From: Arthrobacter pascens
GTDB taxonomy: Bacteria > Actinomycetota > Actinomycetes > Actinomycetales > Micrococcaceae
Assembly: GCF_030815585.1 (NCBI RefSeq)
Contig: NZ_JAUSWY010000001.1
Coordinates: forward strand, 3,038,001 to 3,102,000
Direction of reading: 5' to 3'
DNA: 64,000 nt
This document shows, piece by piece, positions 8,371-16,353 of this stretch (the first letter of the stretch is position 1; every line of letters begins with the position of its first letter). The notes under the pieces were generated by a model. It searched no databases, was not told where the DNA came from, and saw nothing but the letters and a program-made list of their open reading frames with translations. The position numbers and the translations under genes are program-made.

Positions 8371-9027
8371 ATGCTAAATGAAGCGGTGACAGTTGCCGAC
8401 GCTGTCCGTACCCGGCTTGAACGCAGCCTCTTGGCCGGAGACTACTCTGCGGGAGCCCAGGTTAAGGACACCCACGTGGCCGAGAAGTTGGGCGTGGCCA
8501 GGCCTACTGCCCGCGTTGCGGTACAGGGCCTCATCGCTGACGGCTTCCTGGAACGTGAAACCGGGCGAAGCGCAAGGGTCCGTCGTTTCTCCGTCCAGGA
8601 CGTCGCCGACATATTTCGCGTGCGCCGGCTCATCGAATTTGAGGCGGTCCGCTCGGTCTGTCAGGGCGCCGATACAAGGCCGATCCGGGAATCCTTGGCG
8701 AGGTTTTCAGAGGTCAGGGATGATCAGGATTGGGAAACTGCGGCACAAGCTGACATGGGCTTTCATGCGGCAGTCGTGGCAGCTGCAGACTCACCACGGC
8801 TGAGCAGGCTCTTTCAGACGATTTCCACAGAGATCCGCCTCCTGATGGCACTTCTTCGGCCCCGGTACCACCAGGTATCCACCCTGCACGATGAACATAC
8901 TGTGCTTCTGAATGCGCTGATCGCCGGCATCCCGGAAGAAGCATTGCAGCTTTGGGCGGTCCATTTGAACGACGCCGAAGCGTTCCTGAGCACCAGAATC
9001 CCGGAAGAACCCTCCCGAGAGCACTAA
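8371..9027 (+). CDS. GntR family transcriptional regulator (FadR/FCD subfamily)
   Basis: 218 residues. The N-terminal winged helix-turn-helix spans about residues 8-75 (VAEKLGVARPTARVAVQGL is the recognition region, with the wing in ERETGRSARVRRF). The C-terminal alpha-helical FCD ligand domain (about 85-205) includes RRLIEFEAVRS, FHAAVVAAADSPRL and the metal-type His in LHDEHTVLLNAL. FCD regulators commonly sense hydroxy- or keto-acids. It has no SD and begins three bases after a perfect palindrome, pointing to leaderless translation and autorepression. The two downstream catabolic genes, in the same direction, are its probable targets. Confidence 0.92.
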   Translation: MLNEAVTVADAVRTRLERSLLAGDYSAGAQVKDTHVAEKLGVARPTARVAVQGLIADGFLERETGRSARVRRFSVQDVADIFRVRRLIEFEAVRSVCQGADTRPIRESLARFSEVRDDQDWETAAQADMGFHAAVVAAADSPRLSRLFQTISTEIRLLMALLRPRYHQVSTLHDEHTVLLNALIAGIPEEALQLWAVHLNDAEAFLSTRIPEEPSREH

Positions 9028-9140
9028 GCCGGCACAGCTACCCGCTGCCGATCACGGGCGGACGTCCCGCCGGTACTCCCCTCAATGGCTTCTCGATTTC
9101 ATCAATACCGTTCCATGACAACCCAAGTGGAAAGCACACC

Positions 9141-12041
9141 ATGCACTCAAAGCTCACCGCCCCGGAACATGCACCGGTTCTGGAAAGGCTTCAGGCCGCG
9201 GGTATGCCCGTGGAAGCCTCCGGTCACCGGCTGGCCGCATACTCCTACGATGCGTCCAATTACCGGATACCGCCTGTCGGTGTTGTGTTTCCGCGCAGCG
9301 TCGAGGACGTCGTCGCTGCCATGGCGGCGTGCCGCGAAACCGAAACTGCCCTGATAAGCCGGGGCGGAGGGACGTCGATGGCTGGAAACGCCATCGGCCC
9401 GGGCATCGTGCTGGACTTCTCGCGGCACATGAACCGGATCATAACCATCGATGAGACGACAGGAACGGCCGACGTCGAAGCCGGCGTTGTGCTTGCCCAG
9501 CTCACCCGCGAAACCGAACGCGCAACGGGCGGCAGCCTCACGTTCGCCCCCGACCCATCCTCAAAAAACCGTGCCACCATTGGTGGGGCCATCGGCAACG
9601 ACGCGTGCGGCAACCACTCGGTCCGCTATGGACGGACTTCCGACCACGTCCACGAGATCGACGTCGTCACCTCCGATGGAGCCCTCCTGACCGCATCAGG
9701 CCAAGGCGTGCGGGCCACCAACCCGTCCGACGCTTACTCCGTATCCCGCGCGTTCGTGTTGGGCGAAGACCTCAAAAAGCTCGCACAGGACAACCTGGCT
9801 GCTTTCCGTCGTGAACTTGGCCGCATCCAGCGCCAGGTTTCCGGCTACCACCTTGCCAATCTGCTGCCGGAGAACGGCCTGAACGTTGCCAGGGCACTGG
9901 TCGGCACCGAAGGAACCTGCGCCGTCGTCGTCCGCGCCCGCATGAAACTCGTCCCCAAGCCATCCAGTGCACTGCTGGTCTGCCTCGGCTATGCCGACGT
10001 AGTCGATGCCGCAAAGGACATCGAGACCATCCTTGACTTCTCGCCGGCAGCGGTCGAGGGCATCGACGAGGCCATCGTGGATACCATGCGGCTGCGCCGC
10101 GGAGACGACTCCGTCCTGGGGCTTCCCCGGGGCAAGGCGTTCCTGTACGTAGACCTCGACGGCGACGACCCGGACGAAGTGGCCCGCCAAGCCGCCCTGC
10201 TGCTGGAACGGCTCGCCGCCAACGGCCGCCTGGTCGATGGGTGTGCCGTTCCGGACTCTACTGAACGCGCTACATTGTGGCGGGTGAGGGAAGACGGCGC
10301 AGGCCTGTCATCAAGGCCCGCCAGTGGCGGAGAATCCCAGGCCGGATGGGAGGACTCCGCCGTTGCCCCACAGAACCTTGCAGCCTATCTGGCCGACTTC
10401 CGGACGCTCCTGGACGAGTATGAGCTGACCGGGATCATGTACGGACACTTTGGGGCGGGATGCATGCACATCCGCATCACCTACGACCTGCGCACGGAAA
10501 GAGGCCGCAGCGTGTTCCGCAAGTTCACGCAGGCCGCCGCCGAACTTGTTGTCCGCCACGGAGGTTCCTTGTCCGGAGAACACGGCGACGGACGTGCCCG
10601 CTCAGCACTGCTTTCGCATATGTATTCCCCCGGTATGCTCGCCGCGTTCGAGGAATACCGCAGGCTATGGGATGAGGCAGGGATCCTGAATCCGGGTTTG
10701 ATCACCGATCCAGATCCGTTTGACGCCAACCTGGCGCTCGAGGGGGTCCCCGAGCGTGAGTGGAGAACGCACTTCGAGCTCCGGCCTGTCGAGGCTGCCG
10801 CGGCCGGAGCGGACCCCTGGGTGCATGCCGTCCAGGCTTGCATCGGCGTCGGTAGATGCCGTTCCGACACCGGTGGGGTGATGTGCCCGAGCTTCCGGGC
10901 CACTGGGGACGAGAAAGACTCAACGCGTGGACGGTCCAGGGCGCTCCAGGACATGGTCCGGGGTGCCCGGACCATCGACGAAGGCTGGAAGTCTGAAGAT
11001 GTCCGCGAGGCATTGGACCTATGTCTGGCCTGCAAGGCCTGCTCCAACGACTGTCCCGCCGGCGTGGACATGGCCAGCTACAAGTCCGAGTTCTTCTCGC
11101 ACTACTACGAGGGCCGGCTCCGGCCGATGTCGCACTTCTCGCTCGGGTGGCTGCCCAGGTGGCTGAAGCTCACGTCGCGAATCAGCCCGATGGTGAACTT
11201 GGTGCTGGCCAGCCCGCTCGGAAACGTCGTGGCAGCTGCCGGTGGCCTCACCACCAAGAGGAAGATGCCGAAGTTCGCCTCCCGGAAGATGCTTCGCGAC
11301 GCCCTCGCCCCGTACAGCGCCGCCTCCCGGACAGCCGACGCCGTGCTGTTCGTTGACTCGTTCACGAAGGGTTTCAGGCCCGAAGTGGCCGGGGCAGCAG
11401 CCCGGGTCATGGAAAGCACGGGAAGGCAGGTCGGCTGCGAATCCGACGCCTGCTGCGGCCTGACCTGGATCTCTACGGGTCAACTCGACACCGCGAAGAA
11501 GCTCATGGGCAAGGCCGTAGCGAAGCTCGATGACGGCACCGATGCACCGATCGTCGTCATCGAACCAAGCTGCGCCGCCGCATTGAAGAAGGACGCGCCG
11601 GAACTGCTCGGCACCGAGGCCGCCGAACGCGTATCCCACAGGATCCGCAGCTTCGCCGAAGCGGTGAAGGAATGGGTCGACGCAGGTTGGCCGCCACCGG
11701 CCGTACCTGCGGACGTGACTGTGCAGACCCACTGCCACGAGTACTCAACTTTTGGGGCGACAGTACAGAGGAAAGCATTGGCGGCCCTCGGCGTCGCGAA
11801 TGTCACCGAGGCAACCGGTTGCTGTGGTGTAGCGGGAAACTTCGGCTTCGAAGCAAACCACTACGACATCTCCATGAAGGTGGCGCAACAGGCACTTGCT
11901 CCTGCCCTTGAAAGCACTGCGGCAGACACACCTGTCCTTGCCGACGGCTTCAGCTGTGCGATGCAGGTCAAGCAATTGGAACCGGAGCGCAAGAGCCTTC
12001 ACCTTGCCGAACTCCTTGACCCCAGGAACACCGTCCCTTAG
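9141..12041 (+). CDS. Fused FAD-linked D-2-hydroxyacid dehydrogenase / Fe-S oxidoreductase (YdiJ type; D-lactate or D-2-hydroxyglutarate)
   Basis: 966 residues. N-terminal FAD_binding_4 domain (RGGGTSMAGNAIGPG near 75; GAIGNDACGNHSVRYGRTS near 153), then FAD-oxidase C-terminal domain (YGHFGAGCMHIR; LSGEHGDGRARS). Two 4Fe-4S cysteine clusters follow (CIGVGRCRSDTGGVMCPS and CLACKACSNDCP), and then two CCG domains (ACCGLTW; ATGCCGVAGNFGFE). This is the architecture of the single-chain enzymes that oxidise D-lactate or D-2-hydroxyglutarate and pass electrons to the respiratory chain. I chose the ATG at 9141 because the FAD domain begins shortly after and GTGGAAAG precedes it. It lies between the GntR regulator and an aldehyde dehydrogenase, suggesting catabolism of a C4/C5 hydroxyacid. 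Exact substrate is not readable. Confidence 0.88.
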   Translation: MHSKLTAPEHAPVLERLQAAGMPVEASGHRLAAYSYDASNYRIPPVGVVFPRSVEDVVAAMAACRETETALISRGGGTSMAGNAIGPGIVLDFSRHMNRIITIDETTGTADVEAGVVLAQLTRETERATGGSLTFAPDPSSKNRATIGGAIGNDACGNHSVRYGRTSDHVHEIDVVTSDGALLTASGQGVRATNPSDAYSVSRAFVLGEDLKKLAQDNLAAFRRELGRIQRQVSGYHLANLLPENGLNVARALVGTEGTCAVVVRARMKLVPKPSSALLVCLGYADVVDAAKDIETILDFSPAAVEGIDEAIVDTMRLRRGDDSVLGLPRGKAFLYVDLDGDDPDEVARQAALLLERLAANGRLVDGCAVPDSTERATLWRVREDGAGLSSRPASGGESQAGWEDSAVAPQNLAAYLADFRTLLDEYELTGIMYGHFGAGCMHIRITYDLRTERGRSVFRKFTQAAAELVVRHGGSLSGEHGDGRARSALLSHMYSPGMLAAFEEYRRLWDEAGILNPGLITDPDPFDANLALEGVPEREWRTHFELRPVEAAAAGADPWVHAVQACIGVGRCRSDTGGVMCPSFRATGDEKDSTRGRSRALQDMVRGARTIDEGWKSEDVREALDLCLACKACSNDCPAGVDMASYKSEFFSHYYEGRLRPMSHFSLGWLPRWLKLTSRISPMVNLVLASPLGNVVAAAGGLTTKRKMPKFASRKMLRDALAPYSAASRTADAVLFVDSFTKGFRPEVAGAAARVMESTGRQVGCESDACCGLTWISTGQLDTAKKLMGKAVAKLDDGTDAPIVVIEPSCAAALKKDAPELLGTEAAERVSHRIRSFAEAVKEWVDAGWPPPAVPADVTVQTHCHEYSTFGATVQRKALAALGVANVTEATGCCGVAGNFGFEANHYDISMKVAQQALAPALESTAADTPVLADGFSCAMQVKQLEPERKSLHLAELLDPRNTVP

Positions 12042-12069
12042 AGCAAGCCATAACCGAAAGAGAGAACCA

Positions 12070-13557
12070 ATGAGCGTCACAACCAACGTCGCTACTCCGC
12101 TGATTACGGCGGACGCCGACAGCCTCCGCCACGCGGATGAGGTCATCCAATCCATCAAGCTCCCGGGCCAAGGCATCGCTGTCCAGGACCCTGCCACGGC
12201 CGAGACCATAGCCCATGTCCCTGACGCTGATGTCGAGGCTGCACTGGAAGCTGTTGGGAAGGCCGACGCGGCAGGAGCTGACTGGTCAAGCAGCACGCTT
12301 CGTCAGCGCGCCGACGTGCTGCACGCCTGGTACAACAAGCTCGTTGCCCACACTGAAGATCTCGCACACCTGATTTCACGCGAAATGGGCAAGCCACTTG
12401 CAGAGGCCCGCGGCGAGGTCAAGTACGGCACCGACTTCGTTCGCTGGTACGCCGAGGAGGCCGTGCGCCCCGCAGGGAACTTCCGGGAAACCCCAGACGG
12501 CGGGGCGAGCCTCCTGACGCGCCGCTCCCCCGTGGGCCTGGCGGTGCTGATTACGCCCTGGAATTTCCCCCTGGCCATGGCAACCCGAAAGATTGCACCG
12601 GCGCTGGCAGCAGGTTGCCCCGTAGTTATCAAGCCTGCCACCCTTACTCCCCTGACGACGTACTTCGCTGTGCAGCTCGCCATTGAGGCAGGAGTGCCTG
12701 AAGAACTGATCCAGGTCATCACCACCTCAAAGTCAGGGGCGTTCAGCGAAGCCGTCCTGCTTGACCCAAGGGTCCGGAAGGTTTCGTTCACCGGGTCAAC
12801 GCCGGTGGGCCGTCAGCTCCTGAAGCTTGCCTCCCAGAATGTGCTCCGCAGCTCAATGGAGCTCGGCGGCAACGCACCGCTCATCGTCTTCAACGACGCC
12901 GATCTTCAGCGCGCCGTGGACGGAACGTTTGCCGCGAAGCTGCGCAATGGCGGACAGTCCTGCATTGGAGCCAACCGCATCTACGTCCAGGACGGAATAG
13001 CAGATGACTTCGTGTCTGCACTCACCGAACGCTTCGCCCAGGTCGCCGTCGGAAGCGGCCTCGGAAAGCAGACCGCACTTGGTGCACTGATCGACGATCG
13101 CGCAGTAGCACAAATGCAGGCGTACACCGAGAATGCTGTGAGTCTCGGTGCCACGCTGCTGACCGGCGGCCACGGGTATGACTCGCCCGGCAACTTCTTT
13201 GCCCCGACCGTCCTGGACCGGGTCACGGAAGACTCCGACGTTGCCCAATCCGAGATTTTCGGCCCAATCGCCGCGATCCAGCGGTTCAGCTCAGAGACCG
13301 AGGTAATCAACCGGGCCAACGCGACAGAATTTGGCCTCGCAGGCTATGTCTTCACCGAGAACCTCGACCGCGCACTCAATGTCGCCGATCGACTCCAGAC
13401 AGGAATCGTGGGCATCAACCAAGGCGTACCATCCAACGCTGCCGCCCCGTTCGGAGGCATCAAGCAGTCAGGCCTCGGACGCGAAGGAAGCGCCGAAGGC
13501 CTCGAAGAATACGAAAACATCCGCTTCTACAACGTGGCGCGACGCGCCACTGCCTAG
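12070..13557 (+). CDS. NAD(P)-dependent succinate-semialdehyde-type dehydrogenase
   Basis: 495-residue aldehyde dehydrogenase of the GabD/SSADH group. Seen: oxyanion and NAD pocket residues in LITPWNFPLAMATRKIAPAL, the coenzyme turn FTGSTPVGRQL, catalytic glutamate in MELGGNAPLIV, and the nucleophile in GGQSCIGANRIYV. C-terminal signatures are EIFGPIAA and GGIKQSGLGREGS. The ATG at 12070 follows AAAGAGAG. It is 28 bases after the FAD/Fe-S dehydrogenase and surely in the same operon. It oxidises a short omega-semialdehyde (succinic or glutaric) to the dicarboxylate. A close paralogue lies convergently downstream (13694-15193), so substrate division between the two is likely. Confidence 0.92.
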   Translation: MSVTTNVATPLITADADSLRHADEVIQSIKLPGQGIAVQDPATAETIAHVPDADVEAALEAVGKADAAGADWSSSTLRQRADVLHAWYNKLVAHTEDLAHLISREMGKPLAEARGEVKYGTDFVRWYAEEAVRPAGNFRETPDGGASLLTRRSPVGLAVLITPWNFPLAMATRKIAPALAAGCPVVIKPATLTPLTTYFAVQLAIEAGVPEELIQVITTSKSGAFSEAVLLDPRVRKVSFTGSTPVGRQLLKLASQNVLRSSMELGGNAPLIVFNDADLQRAVDGTFAAKLRNGGQSCIGANRIYVQDGIADDFVSALTERFAQVAVGSGLGKQTALGALIDDRAVAQMQAYTENAVSLGATLLTGGHGYDSPGNFFAPTVLDRVTEDSDVAQSEIFGPIAAIQRFSSETEVINRANATEFGLAGYVFTENLDRALNVADRLQTGIVGINQGVPSNAAAPFGGIKQSGLGREGSAEGLEEYENIRFYNVARRATA

Positions 13558-13634
13558 TCCTCGCTCCCGGAACGCGTCGGCCTGACCCCAGCGGGGACAA
13601 CTGACCCTGTCTGGAGCGATCACACCATCTTTGA

Positions 13635-13660
13635 GACCGGCGCCAGTACTGGCGCCGGTC
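13635..13660. terminator. Bidirectional terminator, 26-bp perfect palindrome
   Basis: GACCGGCGCCAGT is followed immediately by its reverse complement (perfect 13+13). It lies between the two convergent aldehyde dehydrogenase genes. It is flanked by TTGA on the left and TTAT on the right, giving short T-rich tails. It is the obvious shared terminator for both operons. Confidence 0.72.
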
Positions 13661-13693
13661 TTATCGATGAGTAGCCCGGCTGCCCCGCCTTAG

Positions 13694-15193
13694 TCAGCCG
13701 GCGTAGGGATCGGCGATGCCGATGTATTGCGTGTAGAGGTACTCCTCAATGCCTTCGAGGCCTCCCTCGCGGCCCAGTCCGGACTGCTTGATGCCGCCGA
13801 AGGGTGCTGCGGCGTTGGAGATCACGCCGGCGTTCAGTCCCAGCATGCCGGTCTCCAGCCGCTCGCCCATCCGCAGTCCCCGGTTCAGGTCCTTCGTGAA
13901 GACGTAGGCCACCAGCCCGTACTCGGTGTTGTTGGCCAGGCGGATGGCGTCCTCTTCGGTGCCGAACGTAGTAATCGGGGCGACGGGTCCGAAGATCTCC
14001 TCGGACAGGATCCGGGTGCCCTCGGAGACACCGGTGAGGATGGTGGGCTGGTAGAAGTAGCCCGGTCCGTCCACCGGTGCGCCGCCCAGGACGGCCCTCG
14101 CTCCGGAGGCCACGGCGTCGGACACGAGCTCGTGGACTTTGTCGCGGCTCTTGGCGTCGATCAGCGGCCCCACCTTGGACTGCGCTTCTGTGCCGCGGGC
14201 CGTGGTCATCTCGGCCATCTTCGCGGCGAACTTCTCCGCGAATTCGGCCGCCACGGACTCGTGGACAATGAAGCGGTTGGCGGCGGTGCAGGCCTCGCCC
14301 ATGTTCCGCAGCTTGGCCAGCATCGCCCCGGCGACGGCGGCGTCAAGATCAGCGTCCTCGAATACCACGAACGGCGCGTTGCCGCCGAGTTCCATGGATG
14401 TCCGCAGCACGGTTTCGGAGGCATCGGAGAGCAGACGCCGGCCCACCTCGGTGGATCCGGTGAAGGAGAGCTTGCGCAGCCTGGCATCCTTGATCAGCGG
14501 GCCCGTGGTGGCACCCGCGGTGGATGTCGGGATGACGTTCAGGACGCCGGCGGGCAGGCCGGCTTCCATCATGACGGCGGCGAACAGCTGGGAGGTCAGA
14601 GGGGTCAGGTTGGCCGACTTCAGCACCATGGTGCAGCCTGCGGCCACGGCCGGGGCGATCTTGCGGGTGGCCATTGCCAGCGGGAAGTTCCACGGGGTGA
14701 TCAGCAGGCACGGACCCACTGGCTTCTTCGTCACCAGCAGCCGGGACTTCCCGTCCGGCGAGACCGAGTACCGGCCGAACGCGCGGACGGCTTCCTCGGA
14801 GAACCAGCGCAGAAACTCTGCACCGTAAGTGACCTCGCCGCGGGCTTCGGCCAGCGGCTTGCCCATTTCCAGTGTCATCAGCAGCGCGAAATCCTCGGCG
14901 CGTTCAGTAACGAGCTCAAAGGCCCGGCGCAGGATTTCGCCGCGCTCACGCGGCGGGACCTTCGCCCAGGACTCCTGCGCCGCAGCGGCGGCGTCCAGTG
15001 CAGCGGCGCCGTCCTCGGGACCGGCATCGGCAATGCTCAACAGGACCTTGCCCGTGGCGGGATCCTCAACGTCAAAAGTCTTTCCCGAGGCGGCGGGCCG
15101 CCACTCACCATTGATCAGCAGGCCCGTGGGGACAGAGGCCAGCAGTTCACTCTCGCGCTCTGCGGTAACAGCTGGCAGTGCAGTAACAGTCAC
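13694..15193 (-). CDS. gabD: NAD-dependent succinate-semialdehyde dehydrogenase
   Basis: 499 residues with full aldehyde dehydrogenase signatures: LITPWNFPLAMATRKIAPAV, FTGSTEVGRRL, catalytic Glu in MELGGNAPFVVF, catalytic Cys in MGEACTAANRFIV, EIFGPVAP and GGIKQSGLGREGG. The GTG start at 15191-15193 has GGGAG seven bases upstream. It converts succinic semialdehyde to succinate, as in GABA breakdown. It stands alone: no gabT or gabP is nearby, and it points toward the paralogue at 12070-13557, sharing the terminator between them. The two proteins share long identical blocks (for example the PWNFPLAMATRKIAP region), suggesting divergence after an old duplication or parallel recruitment. Confidence 0.92.
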   Translation of the reverse strand: MTVTALPAVTAERESELLASVPTGLLINGEWRPAASGKTFDVEDPATGKVLLSIADAGPEDGAAALDAAAAAQESWAKVPPRERGEILRRAFELVTERAEDFALLMTLEMGKPLAEARGEVTYGAEFLRWFSEEAVRAFGRYSVSPDGKSRLLVTKKPVGPCLLITPWNFPLAMATRKIAPAVAAGCTMVLKSANLTPLTSQLFAAVMMEAGLPAGVLNVIPTSTAGATTGPLIKDARLRKLSFTGSTEVGRRLLSDASETVLRTSMELGGNAPFVVFEDADLDAAVAGAMLAKLRNMGEACTAANRFIVHESVAAEFAEKFAAKMAEMTTARGTEAQSKVGPLIDAKSRDKVHELVSDAVASGARAVLGGAPVDGPGYFYQPTILTGVSEGTRILSEEIFGPVAPITTFGTEEDAIRLANNTEYGLVAYVFTKDLNRGLRMGERLETGMLGLNAGVISNAAAPFGGIKQSGLGREGGLEGIEEYLYTQYIGIADPYAG

Positions 15194-15329
15194 GATGACT
15201 CCCTCGTCAGTAGGGTTGTTGCAGCCGTGCGTCGGAGGCCCGGAATGGCCCGCTCACTTGGCTGATTAACTGTCAGACTACTGCCGCGCCCGCCGGGGGT
15301 CTACGCCTGGACGCACTACCGAATACCGG

Positions 15330-15355
15330 GTCTGCTGTGCAGGTGCACAGCAGAC
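15330..15355. terminator. 26-bp palindrome between rsmI and gabD
   Basis: GTCTGCTGTGCA - GG - TGCACAGCAGAC: perfect 12-base arms with a two-base centre, 43 bases past the rsmI stop and about 137 bases before the gabD start. It could end rsmI transcription or be an operator for gabD. The tiny loop and lack of T-run make an operator equally plausible. Confidence 0.45.
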
Positions 15356-15398
15356 TTCGGTGGGCCTCCGGTAGTCTCCACGCGGCGTCGGCGAGGCT

Positions 15399-16307
15399 TC
15401 AGCGCGCAGCCAGCACAGCTGAGTACAGCTCCCTCTTGCTCACCCGCACGTCCTCCGCGACCGCCGCCACGGCCTCTTTGAGCCGGATCCCCTGCGACAC
15501 CAGTTCGTTCACGGCCGCCACATGGTCTTCCGGCGTGCCGGATGCCTGCTCGGGCGCCCCACCAAGCACCACGGCAATCTCCCCGCGGACCTCATTGCCC
15601 TCCGCCCACAGCAGCAGTTCACCCACGGACCCCCGGATCACTTCCTCGTAGGTCTTGGTCAGTTCACGGCAGACAGCGATCCGGCGGTCCGCGCCGAAAC
15701 GCTCCCGCAATGCCCGCAGCATTGATTCCAGCCGGTGCGGCGCTTCGAAGAACACCATGGTCCGGCGCTCCGCCGCGAGGTCCGCCAGGCGCGACATGCG
15801 CTCCCCTGCTTTCCGTGGAAGGAAGCCTTCAAAACAGAACCGGTCGGTGGGCAGGCCGGACAGGGCAAGGGCAGTCAGTACGGCCGACGGCCCCGGGACG
15901 GCCGTCACGGTGAGCCCGGCGGCCACTGCCCCTTCCACCAGCCGGAAACCGGGGTCGGAAACTGACGGCATGCCGGCGTCGGTGACCATAACCATGGTTT
16001 TGCCTCCGCGCACCTGGTCAAGGAGTTCGGCGGTCTTAGTCGCCTCATTATGTTCGTGGTAGCTGATCACGCGGCCACCGACGGTGACTCCCAGGCTTTG
16101 GACCAGGCGATGCAAACGCCGGGTGTCTTCCGCAGCCACAATGTCCGCCGTGGCCAGCAGCTCGATGAGGCGGGCCGAGGCATCCCCGGTATTGCCTATC
16201 GGTGTGGCCGCCAGCACCACCCGGCCTGGACCTGCGGCGACGGAGCCTGACGGGCCAGAGGATTCTGGCGTGCTGGAATCGGGAAGGGTATTGGGGTTAG
16301 GGTCCAC
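15399..16307 (-). CDS. rsmI: 16S rRNA (cytidine1402-2'-O)-methyltransferase
   Basis: 302 residues of the tetrapyrrole-methylase fold that 2'-O-methylates C1402 in the decoding centre of 16S rRNA. Seen: VVLAATPIGNTGDASAR (SAM-binding start, about residue 30), AAEDTRRL, SYHEHNE, VTDAGMPSVSDPG, the GPSAVLTALALSGLPTDRF region and FFEAPHR, all diagnostic of RsmI. It starts at a GTG (16305-16307), with the short acidic N-terminal leader before the fold usual for actinobacteria. It is divergent from pmt with only 46 bases between, an arrangement also common in actinobacteria. Confidence 0.96.
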   Translation of the reverse strand: MDPNPNTLPDSSTPESSGPSGSVAAGPGRVVLAATPIGNTGDASARLIELLATADIVAAEDTRRLHRLVQSLGVTVGGRVISYHEHNEATKTAELLDQVRGGKTMVMVTDAGMPSVSDPGFRLVEGAVAAGLTVTAVPGPSAVLTALALSGLPTDRFCFEGFLPRKAGERMSRLADLAAERRTMVFFEAPHRLESMLRALRERFGADRRIAVCRELTKTYEEVIRGSVGELLLWAEGNEVRGEIAVVLGGAPEQASGTPEDHVAAVNELVSQGIRLKEAVAAVAEDVRVSKRELYSAVLAAR

Positions 16308-16353
16308 GCCACCAGCCTACTGCTGGCAGGCAGCACCAGCTGCAAAAGGTAGC

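Noticed and set aside
13727..15265. A 512-codon open frame antisense to gabD, and similar long antisense frames opposite pmt, phoH and fumC
   Set aside because: High GC keeps antisense frames open. The translations show no domain, have no SD, and the sense strands encode clear enzymes.
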